From Acidobacteriaceae bacterium (GTDB taxonomy: Bacteria > Acidobacteriota > Terriglobia > Terriglobales > Acidobacteriaceae): a stretch of 5,359 nt of DNA. The notes under the pieces are model-generated. The model had not been told where the DNA came from. It worked only from the letters and a program-made list of their open reading frames with translations, and did not search any database. Position numbers and translations under genes: made by a program. The stretch covers positions 1 to 5,359 of the forward strand of contig JASHTU010000135.1 of NCBI GenBank assembly GCA_030040395.1. The letters are read 5' to 3'. Below, one piece after another: positions 1 to 4,399 of the stretch (its first letter is position 1; each line of letters begins with the position of its first letter).

Positions 1-76
1 CGAAGCGCGGCTGAGCGAGTTGTTCAACACGCCGGTGCGCATTGGCCGCGACGAGGAATGGCTGCATAGCTGGTAA
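1..76 (+). CDS. 3' end of an unidentified gene (partial)
   Basis: An open frame enters from the left edge (first complete codon at base 2) and closes with TAA at 74-76. It gives the last 24 residues of a protein, ending in RIGRDEEWLHSW. The tail is charged and hydrophilic, with no membrane segment or motif I can assign to a family. It is called as coding because the frame stays open to the window edge in normal GC-rich codons and because repeat-like non-coding DNA starts directly after the stop. The product cannot be named from this fragment; the sequence to the left would be needed. Confidence 0.55.
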   Translation, partial: EARLSELFNTPVRIGRDEEWLHSW

Positions 77-79
77 GGC

Positions 80-117
80 AGGGAACAGGGAACAAGGGAC
101 CAGGGAACAAGGGAAAG
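80..117. repeat. Degenerate GGGAACA short tandem repeat
   Basis: Five consecutive units of 7-8 bp start at 81: GGGAACA, GGGAACAA, GGGACCA, GGGAACAA and GGGAAAG. The tract begins a few bases after the stop codon of the preceding gene and is strongly purine-rich on the + strand. It encodes nothing convincing. I recall similar short runs between genes in Terriglobales-type acidobacteria, but that is from memory and unverified. Confidence 0.75.
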
Positions 118-138
118 CGAAGGAAGAGCGACTTTGAA

Positions 139-201
139 AACTGAGTACTGCGAAGCGCGAACTGCGAACTGAGGGCTGAAAATCATAAGCTGAAAGCTGA
201 G
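139..201. repeat. Degenerate AACTGAG / AGCTGAA repeat tract
   Basis: A second family of 7-bp near-repeats follows the first: AACTGAG (139), TACTGCG (146), AACTGCG (160), AACTGAG (167), GGCTGAA (174), AGCTGAA (188) and AGCTGAG (195). Spacing is irregular at 153-159 and 181-187. The units share an R-CTG-A/C-G/A core. The tract ends about 48 bp before the exporter start codon, so it probably lies in or next to that gene's promoter region. Confidence 0.65.
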
Positions 202-219
202 AGATAAGAACCACATACT
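190..219 (+). promoter_or_regulatory. Weak candidate promoter of the exporter gene
   Basis: CTGAAA at 190-195 (4 of 6 to TTGACA), an 18-bp spacer and CATACT at 214-219 (4 of 6 to TATAAT). The -35-like element is made of repeat units. The position fits a 20-30 nt leader before the start at 249, but the match is poor and only tentative. Confidence 0.2.
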
Positions 220-236
220 GCCCCCTGATGCCTGAC

Positions 237-242
237 AAGGAG
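237..242 (+). promoter_or_regulatory. Ribosome binding site deciding the exporter start
   Basis: AAGGAG lies 6 nt upstream of ATG 249. The earlier in-frame ATG at 228 is preceded only by a C-rich stretch with no Shine-Dalgarno match, so 249 is preferred. Confidence 0.75.
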
Positions 243-248
243 CCAACC

Positions 249-1190
249 ATGGAGGCCACAAGTTACGGCCCGCGATGGAAGATCCTGATGGCTTTCGCCG
301 TCATCTACTTCGTCTGGGGTTCCACCTATTTCGCCATTCGGGTTGGCGTCGCCGAAGTTCCTCCGCTGCTTTTCGCGGCGATGCGCTTCCTCATCGCCGG
401 GGTGGCGCTTTTCGCGTGGATGCTGGCGCACGGCGAGCATGGCCTTGAGGTCAGGCAATGGCTGGCGGTGACTTTTCTGGCCCTGCTGATCTTTGTCGGC
501 GATTACGGGCTGCTGTTCTGGGCTGAGCAGCGCGTTCCGTCGGGCGTTGCCGCGGTGATGATGGCGACCATCCCCGCGTTCATGGCGCTTGCGGAAATCC
601 TGGTTTTGCGCACTCAGAGGTTTACCGCCGGCCTGCTTCTCGCGCTCGCCGTGGGGATCGCCGGGGTGGCTGTCCTGGTGAGCCGCTCGCTGAATCTGGG
701 CGGCGCGCCGGTCGACCGCGCGGGCGCCGCCGCGCTCATCATCGGGTCGATTAACTGGTCGATCGCCTCCGTTCTTTCGCGCAAGCTGCCACTGCCCTCG
801 TCCAAGGCGTTGAGCTCGGGAGCGCAGATGCTGGCCGGCGGGGTGCTCCTGGCGCTGGTCGCGGCAGCGCGGGGAGAGTGGCGCGGCTTTCATCCCACGG
901 CGGTTTCGGCGGAGGCGTGGTGGGCGCTGCTCTATTTAATTGTGGCGGGATCGATTGTCGGATTTACGGCCTATGTGTGGCTCATCCACCATGAGTCGCC
1001 GACGCGGGTGGGAACATACGCCTATGTGAATCCGGTGGTGGCCGTTGTGATCGGGTATTTTCTCGGCGGCGAGCCGCTCGGGGTGCGCACGCTTTTGGGG
1101 ACCGCGTTTGTGCTGGTCAGCGTGGTCATGATCACCACCGGGCAGGCGCGGAAGCCGGATGCGCAGATGGCGATGGAAGAGGCGGATTAA
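249..1190 (+). CDS. EamA/DMT-family inner-membrane transporter, YedA-like
   Basis: Predicted 313-residue polytopic inner-membrane protein of the drug/metabolite transporter superfamily, with two EamA repeats of five helices each. Hydrophobic segments lie roughly at residues 10-32, 37-57, 71-91, 95-115, 124-144, 159-174, 190-206, 223-244, 255-273 and 279-297. Family hallmarks are WGSTYFAIRVG (from residue 23) in helix 1, PSGVAAVMMATIP in helix 4 (from about 97), and NPVVAVVIGYFLGGE in helix 9 (from 261). The overall pattern resembles E. coli YedA, which is close in length. Members export small metabolites, amino acids or toxic compounds by secondary transport; the substrate cannot be read from sequence. 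ATG 249 is preferred over ATG 228 because of the AAGGAG at 237-242. The C-terminal tail is short and charged. A 172-bp gap separates it from the next gene, so co-transcription is not implied. Confidence 0.93.
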   Translation: MEATSYGPRWKILMAFAVIYFVWGSTYFAIRVGVAEVPPLLFAAMRFLIAGVALFAWMLAHGEHGLEVRQWLAVTFLALLIFVGDYGLLFWAEQRVPSGVAAVMMATIPAFMALAEILVLRTQRFTAGLLLALAVGIAGVAVLVSRSLNLGGAPVDRAGAAALIIGSINWSIASVLSRKLPLPSSKALSSGAQMLAGGVLLALVAAARGEWRGFHPTAVSAEAWWALLYLIVAGSIVGFTAYVWLIHHESPTRVGTYAYVNPVVAVVIGYFLGGEPLGVRTLLGTAFVLVSVVMITTGQARKPDAQMAMEEAD

Positions 1191-1222
1191 GCGGAGATGC
1201 GGGCATGAATGCGCCTGTCGAT

Positions 1223-1238
1223 TCGGCGCCGGCGCCGA
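1223..1238. terminator. 16-bp perfect palindrome; possible terminator stem after the exporter
   Basis: TCGGCGCCGGCGCCGA is a perfect inverted repeat starting 33 bp after the exporter stop. It is all G/C apart from its two end bases and could fold as a strong hairpin. The following bases (TTGGGTTT) are only partly T-rich, so a classical intrinsic terminator is not clear. It could instead be an operator or a chance GC palindrome. Confidence 0.25.
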
Positions 1239-1314
1239 TTGGGTTTCCGATTGCATAACCTCCGATCGGGGCGCCGGAAGCGCTGCTCCCCCAACCCAGA
1301 CCGGTCCTCGTCTG

Positions 1315-1323
1315 TGGTACGAT
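1315..1323 (+). promoter_or_regulatory. Candidate extended -10 promoter of reductase copy 1
   Basis: TGG followed by TACGAT (1318-1323) forms an extended -10 element (TG-n-TATAAT type, 4 of 6 in the hexamer). No convincing -35 is visible upstream. Transcription would begin near 1330, giving a leader of about 33 nt before ATG 1363. The candidate start falls at an inverted repeat (1331-1350). Confidence 0.3.
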
Positions 1324-1330
1324 GCGAACA

Positions 1331-1350
1331 ATTGGCGTGTACTGGCCAAT
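1331..1350. repeat. Inverted repeat ATTGGC-N8-GCCAAT upstream of reductase copy 1
   Basis: ATTGGC at 1331-1336 and its exact complement GCCAAT at 1345-1350 flank 8 bases. The element ends 12 bp before the start codon and just before the ribosome binding site. It could be an operator or a leader hairpin that affects translation. The same half-sites with the same spacer occur in the opposite arrangement upstream of copy 2. Confidence 0.4.
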
Positions 1351-1351
1351 C

Positions 1352-1357
1352 GAGAGG
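1352..1357 (+). promoter_or_regulatory. Ribosome binding site deciding the start of reductase copy 1
   Basis: GAGAGG lies 5 nt before ATG 1363. The frame is open back to 1159, but that start would overlap the exporter and put 68 odd residues before the Tat motif. The motif should lie close to the N-terminus, so 1363 is chosen. Confidence 0.7.
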
Positions 1358-1362
1358 TCGAA

Positions 1363-2244
1363 ATGAACCCATTCACAAGGCGGAATTTTCTCAAGGCAGG
1401 CATGGCTGCGGGAGCGCTAGCCAGCGTAGAAACTCTTAATCTGCGAGCCGAGCCCGAGACGGCGACCAGCTGGGTGACATTGGGTAAGTCGGATGTGAAA
1501 GTGACCCGGCTGGCCCTCGGCACAGGGACTTTCGGCGGCAGGGTCCAGCGGGACCTTGGTCAGGAGGGCTTTACCCGCCTGGTGCGTTACGCCTACGACC
1601 GCGGCATCCGATTTTTCGAGACCTCGGAGTCGTATGGCGAATCGCAACAGATGCTCGGCGTGGCGCTCAAAGGGATTCCACGCGAAAATTACCGGCTGAT
1701 GTCGAAGGTCACCACGGCGGACGGCGTGAACGCCACGGCGAAACTCGACGAGATGCGCAGGAATTCCGACACCGAGTACTTCGACATCATGCTGATGCAC
1801 CATCAGCACACGGCCACCTGGCCGGAGGATTCGATGCGCTGGCAGGATGCGATCCTGGAGGCGCAGGAGAAGAAGACCATCTTGAGCCACGGCGCGTCGG
1901 TGCATGGACTGCCGGCGCTCCAGCAGGTTCCTGACAACAAGTGGCTGCAGATCGCCATGATCCGGATGAACCATAAGGGCGTGCGCATGGATACGCCGGT
2001 GGCCGACGCCCGCGGGCTGGGTAACGTTCCCGAAGTTGTCGAGCGGGTGCAGCAGGCCAAGGCCAATGGTTTGGGCGTGATCAGCATGAAGCTTGCCGGC
2101 GAGAGTACGTTCAACCACGAAGACCGGCAAAAGGCCATGCGTTTCGCTTTCCGGCATGCGGGCGTGGATTGCGTCACGGTGGGCTTCAAGGCCACGTCGG
2201 AGGTCGACGAGGCCATCGACAATCTGAACTTGGCCTTCGCTTAG
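1363..2244 (+). CDS. Tat-exported aldo/keto reductase, tandem copy 1
   Basis: Predicted 293-residue NAD(P)H-type aldo/keto reductase with a twin-arginine leader. The leader has TRRNFLK at residues 5-11 and a short Ala/Gly-rich hydrophobic stretch to about residue 27, with possible cleavage after Ala29, so the folded enzyme probably acts outside the cytoplasm. Barrel landmarks are LGTGTFGG (52-59), YDRGIRFFETSESYG (78-92), LMSKVTT (112-118), DIMLMHHQH (141-149), the C-terminal GVISMKLAG and VTVGFKATSEVDEAIDNL. By family alignment the catalytic tetrad positions are Glu86, Tyr91, Lys115 and His146. Glu replaces the usual Asp, while the spacing of five to Tyr is kept. The substrate is unknown. 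The copy starting at 2449 is the same length with about 88% identical residues, but the identity is very uneven. The gap and the separate upstream signals suggest its own promoter. Family assignment is firm; activity and export are inferred. Confidence 0.9.
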   Translation: MNPFTRRNFLKAGMAAGALASVETLNLRAEPETATSWVTLGKSDVKVTRLALGTGTFGGRVQRDLGQEGFTRLVRYAYDRGIRFFETSESYGESQQMLGVALKGIPRENYRLMSKVTTADGVNATAKLDEMRRNSDTEYFDIMLMHHQHTATWPEDSMRWQDAILEAQEKKTILSHGASVHGLPALQQVPDNKWLQIAMIRMNHKGVRMDTPVADARGLGNVPEVVERVQQAKANGLGVISMKLAGESTFNHEDRQKAMRFAFRHAGVDCVTVGFKATSEVDEAIDNLNLAFA

Positions 2245-2262
2245 CCGCTTCCTTCAACCACC

Positions 2263-2285
2263 CGGAGCAAGCCCGTGCTCCGTTT
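2263..2285 (+). terminator. Terminator-like hairpin between the two reductase genes
   Basis: CGGAGCA (2263-2269) pairs perfectly with TGCTCCG (2276-2282) around a 6-nt loop, followed by TTT. It starts 19 bp after the stop of copy 1. The 7-bp stem is good but the T run is only three long, so termination may be weak or partial. Confidence 0.4.
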
Positions 2286-2356
2286 GAGAGGAGGCGGTAG
2301 TGTGCAATTTGCGGTGGGCCTGCCCGGAAGTGAAGCCGGAAGCGAACGTTGATCCG

Positions 2357-2376
2357 GCCAATGAGTTCTGATTGGG
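2357..2376. repeat. Inverted repeat GCCAAT-N8-ATTGGG upstream of reductase copy 2
   Basis: GCCAAT at 2357-2362 and ATTGGG at 2371-2376 form a 5-bp inverted repeat (CCAAT/ATTGG) around 8 bases. It covers the place where a -35 element would lie for the -10 at 2392. The half-sites and spacer match the element before copy 1, but their order is reversed. Confidence 0.35.
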
Positions 2377-2397
2377 TGGCGGGGAGTGTAGTATTCT
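2369..2397 (+). promoter_or_regulatory. Weak candidate promoter of reductase copy 2
   Basis: CTGATT (2369-2374), a 17-bp spacer and TATTCT (2392-2397). The -10 matches the consensus at 4 of 6 bases and the -35 is poor. A start near 2404 would give a leader of about 45 nt before the GTG at 2449. Confidence 0.25.
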
Positions 2398-2438
2398 AGG
2401 GCCTGCCCTGCAAGAATGGGCTCCCCTTGTCAATGCGC

Positions 2439-2443
2439 GGAGG
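2439..2443 (+). promoter_or_regulatory. Ribosome binding site showing a GTG start for reductase copy 2
   Basis: GGAGG lies 5 nt before GTG 2449. The upstream in-frame ATG at 2416 has no such site and would add 11 residues that copy 1 lacks. With GTG 2449, both copies are exactly 293 residues and their Tat motifs align. Confidence 0.85.
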
Positions 2444-2448
2444 TTCAC

Positions 2449-3330
2449 GTGAATTCTTATTCCAGGCGAACATTTCTGAAAGCAGGCGTGGCTGCGGGAG
2501 CGCTAGCCAGCGTAGAAACCCTCAATCTGCGAGCCGAGCCCGAGACGGCGACCAGCTGGGTGACATTGGGTAAGTCGGACATGAAAGTGACCCGGCTGGC
2601 GTTGGGGACCGGAACTTTCAGCGGCAGAACCCAGCAAGAACTTGGCCAGGAGGGATTTACGCGCCTCGTCCGCCACGCTTACGACCGCGGCATCCGCTTT
2701 TTAGAGACCGCCGAGTCGTATGATGAGTCGCAACAGATGCTCGGCGTGGCGCTCAAAGGGCTTCCCCGCGAAAGTTACAGGCTCATGACCAAGGTGACCA
2801 CGTGGGATACCGGCGATCCCATCGCGAAACTCGACGAGTTGCGCCGCAATTGCAACACTGAGTACTACGACATCATGCTCCTGCACTGGCAGCACACCGG
2901 TGACTGGCCTGAAAGTTCGCGTCGCTGGCAGGATGCGATCCTGGAGGCGCAGGAGAAGAAGACCATCTTGAGCCACGGCGCGTCGGTGCACGGATTGCCG
3001 GCGCTCCAGCAGGTTCCTGACAACAAGTGGCTGCAGATCGCCATGATCCGGATGAACCATAAGGGCGTGCGCATGGATACGCCGGTGGCCGACGCCCGTG
3101 GGCTGGGCAACGTTCCCGAAGTTGTGGAGCGCGTGCAGCAGGCCAAGGCCAATGGTTTGGGAGTGATTAGCATGAAGCTTGCCGGCGAGGGCACGTTCAA
3201 CCACGAAGACCGGCAAAAGGCCATGCGTTTCGCTTTCCGGCATGCGGGCGTGGATTGCGTCACGGTGGGCTTCAAGGCCACGTCGGAGGTCGACGAGGCC
3301 ATCGACAACCTGAACGCGGCGTTGGCGTAG
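2449..3330 (+). CDS. Tat-exported aldo/keto reductase, tandem copy 2 (GTG start)
   Basis: Second 293-residue aldo/keto reductase, in tandem with the gene at 1363-2244 and aligning with it without gaps. The Tat motif SRRTFLK is at residues 5-11, again followed by a short Ala-rich hydrophobic stretch, so periplasmic location is predicted. Tetrad positions are Glu86 (in FLETAESYD), Tyr91, Lys115 and His146; as in copy 1, Glu replaces Asp. Differences cluster at residues 51-158: 27 of 108 residues differ, including S58, D92, W119, the 121-125 loop (TGDPI here, GVNAT in copy 1) and W147 (His in copy 1). These positions surround the predicted active site, which suggests a different substrate range. 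Residues 159-289 differ at only one position (Gly248, Ser in copy 1). GTG 2449 is chosen from GGAGG at 2439-2443. The substrate and physiological role cannot be read from sequence. Confidence 0.9.
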   Translation: MNSYSRRTFLKAGVAAGALASVETLNLRAEPETATSWVTLGKSDMKVTRLALGTGTFSGRTQQELGQEGFTRLVRHAYDRGIRFLETAESYDESQQMLGVALKGLPRESYRLMTKVTTWDTGDPIAKLDELRRNCNTEYYDIMLLHWQHTGDWPESSRRWQDAILEAQEKKTILSHGASVHGLPALQQVPDNKWLQIAMIRMNHKGVRMDTPVADARGLGNVPEVVERVQQAKANGLGVISMKLAGEGTFNHEDRQKAMRFAFRHAGVDCVTVGFKATSEVDEAIDNLNAALA

Positions 3331-3496
3331 GAGCAATTCTCAAGCCGATGCGGCGGGCCGGAAAGGGTTGGCGTGCGTGGGCTCAGGTGCGACGGGCGCC
3401 CCTTGGCCTACTCCGTGCGCGCATGAATGCCGTTCGGTGCGGGGTTCATTCGAGCGTTTTCGGTTGAAATCTCGCCATCGTAGCATCCTGCCAGGC

Positions 3497-3518
3497 GGCG
3501 TTTCTTTAAGAAAACGCC
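3497..3518. other. Hairpin upstream of hpt
   Basis: GGCGTTT (3497-3503) pairs exactly with AAACGCC (3512-3518) around an 8-nt A/T-rich loop. There is no T run on either strand after the stem, so it is not a standard terminator. It could stop the reductase transcript weakly, act as an RNA structure or bind a regulator. Confidence 0.35.
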
Positions 3519-3644
3519 ACGCGACCTCCCGTTCCCGTAAAAAGCGGAATCGAAAACGCTGTGGCGCGCCGAACTTTGCCGCCACGGCAAAACCTTTTCG
3601 CAGCCGGCCGGATTTACACAGGCGGACGGGAAGGGGAATGGCGC

Positions 3645-3650
3645 GATACT
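3645..3650 (+). promoter_or_regulatory. hpt: Candidate -10 element of hpt, implying a leaderless mRNA
   Basis: GATACT matches TATAAT at 4 of 6 positions and ends 6 bases before ATG 3657, so a usual start site would fall on or next to the A of the ATG. No Shine-Dalgarno sequence lies at the normal distance; the purine run at 3631-3637 is about 20 nt away. No good -35 is present at 16-18 bp. Confidence 0.35.
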
Positions 3651-3656
3651 GTTGAC

Positions 3657-4202
3657 ATGGCTACTGTGACATATGAGGGGCTGGAAGTTCTTTATTCCCG
3701 CCAGCAAATCGCAGAGCGGGTGGCGGAAATGGGGGCCGAGATCACCCGCGATCTCAACGGCGAAAAGCTAGTGATGGTGGGGGTGCTGAAGGGCGCGGCG
3801 TTTTTTCTGGTCGATCTCTCGCGGGCCATCCAGGCCGATGCGACCTTCGATTTTGTCGCCACTTCAAGCTATGGCAGCGGACAGCGCTCCTCGGGCGCCG
3901 TCAAGCTGATTAAGGATCTCGACCAGCCTATCGAAGGCAAGAACGTGCTCGTAGTCGAAGACATTCTCGATACAGGTCTGACGCTAGCCTATCTGCGCAA
4001 GCTCTTCCTCCAGCAGCGGCCCAAATCCCTGCGGGTCGCCACCCTGCTCGACAAGCCTTCGCGGCGCATCGAAAAGATCGAGGCCGACTACGTGGGTTTC
4101 TCGATTCCGAATCTCTTCGTCATCGGTTATGGAATGGATTACGGCGAGCGCTACCGCAACCTGCCTGACATCTGCATCATGGGGCCCGGACATCCGGAAT
4201 AA
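3657..4202 (+). CDS. hpt: Hypoxanthine phosphoribosyltransferase
   Basis: Predicted 181-residue cytoplasmic enzyme that joins hypoxanthine (and usually guanine) to PRPP, giving IMP or GMP plus pyrophosphate, in purine salvage. The length is typical of bacterial Hpt. Motifs are VLKGAAFFLVDL (residues 43-54, pyrophosphate-binding loop), SSYGSG (70-75, the mobile loop closing the active site), and VVEDILDTGLTL (99-110, PRPP-binding signature). Glu101 and Asp102 bind the ribose and Asp105 is the expected catalytic base. LLDKPSRR (130-137) carries the base-contacting Lys133, and the conserved C-terminal segment is YVGFSIPNLFVIGYGMDY (145-162). ATG 3657 fits the family N-terminus, but there is no ribosome binding site; a -10-like hexamer directly upstream suggests a leaderless transcript. 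deoC, another nucleotide-salvage gene, lies 197 bp downstream. Confidence 0.97.
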   Translation: MATVTYEGLEVLYSRQQIAERVAEMGAEITRDLNGEKLVMVGVLKGAAFFLVDLSRAIQADATFDFVATSSYGSGQRSSGAVKLIKDLDQPIEGKNVLVVEDILDTGLTLAYLRKLFLQQRPKSLRVATLLDKPSRRIEKIEADYVGFSIPNLFVIGYGMDYGERYRNLPDICIMGPGHPE

Positions 4203-4243
4203 ACCGGCCAGGGCTTTACGGGCGTCCCCTCTGTGCATGTTAA

Positions 4244-4273
4244 AGACGCATCTTGATGAGGCTTTCCGCGTCT
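4244..4273 (+). terminator. Weak hairpin after hpt
   Basis: AGACGC (4244-4249) can pair with GCGTCT (4268-4273) around an 18-nt loop that contains a small inner CATC/GATG stem. ATTCATTT follows. It sits 42 bp after the hpt stop and before the deoC promoter, the expected place for a terminator, but the stem is short and the T tract is interrupted. Confidence 0.25.
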
Positions 4274-4279
4274 ATTCAT

Positions 4280-4309
4280 TTGGCCCGGCCGGCCGGAAGG
4301 CTTTATACT
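4280..4309 (+). promoter_or_regulatory. deoC: Candidate promoter of deoC
   Basis: TTGGCC (4280-4285, 4 of 6 to TTGACA), an 18-bp spacer and TATACT (4304-4309, 5 of 6 to TATAAT). This is the best promoter match in the window and implies a leader of roughly 85 nt before ATG 4400. Most of a 12-bp palindrome, CCGG repeated three times at 4285-4296, lies in the spacer, where a bound regulator would block RNA polymerase. Confidence 0.45.
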
Positions 4310-4384
4310 CGACTGCCGGAGACGGCGCGGATCGCCGCAATGCGACTGCGTCTCTTGCGGGAAGCAAGCAGGTAAGAAATGGGT

Positions 4385-4390
4385 AGGGAG
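4385..4390 (+). promoter_or_regulatory. deoC: Ribosome binding site favouring the ATG 4400 start of deoC
   Basis: AGGGAG ends 9 nt before ATG 4400. The alternative in-frame ATG at 4379 has only AGGT (4370-4373) 5 nt upstream, just after a small hairpin (CTTGC 4354-4358 with GCAAG 4364-4368). Neither N-terminus is conserved, so the choice is modest; the product changes by only seven residues. Confidence 0.5.
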
Positions 4391-4399
4391 CAATCGACG

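Larger units (their letters stand above)
1403..3315 (+). repeat. Direct repeat blocks shared by the two reductase genes
   Basis: The copies lie at a constant offset of 1086 bp. By hand count, 1403-1514 matches 2489-2600 with 4 differences in 112 bp. Positions 1837-2229 match 2923-3315 with 11 differences in 393 bp. The block between (1515-1836 against 2601-2922) has 72 differences in 322 bp, about 78% identity. The first 40 bp of the genes differ at 14 positions and the last codons diverge again. Upstream flanks show no similarity, so the shared DNA is confined to the coding sequence. The 1086-bp spacing and direct orientation could support recombination that deletes or fuses the copies. Confidence 0.9.
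3331..3656. other. 326-bp intergenic region between reductase copy 2 and hpt
   Basis: No gene is supported here. Short open frames exist but none has a ribosome binding site joined to a recognisable protein. An in-frame upstream extension of hpt from GTG 3561 is rejected because it adds 32 residues absent from the family. Visible structures are an 8-bp palindrome at 3394-3401, a hairpin at 3497-3518 and a -10-like hexamer at 3645-3650. No clear terminator for the reductase is seen directly after its stop. Confidence 0.6.

Noticed and set aside
183..893. Long minus-strand open frame opposite the exporter
   Set aside because: Its translation is low-complexity (Arg, Gln, His, Asp rich), typical of the antisense of a membrane-protein gene.
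1159..1362. Upstream extension of reductase copy 1 (68 extra residues overlapping the exporter end)
   Set aside because: It would bury the Tat motif, has no counterpart in copy 2 and lacks a ribosome binding site; GAGAGG directly precedes ATG 1363.
1803..3308. Long minus-strand open frames opposite both reductases, nearly identical to each other
   Set aside because: They mirror the duplicated sense genes in GC-rich DNA; they have no recognisable domain and their similarity is inherited from the sense duplication.
1363..3330. Insertion sequence or composite transposon as origin of the reductase duplication
   Set aside because: No transposase, terminal inverted repeats or target duplications are seen, and the shared DNA stops at the coding ends.
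3561..3656. Upstream GTG start for hpt adding 32 residues
   Set aside because: The added residues are rich in Arg and Gly and unlike any Hpt N-terminus; ATG 3657 gives the usual family length.
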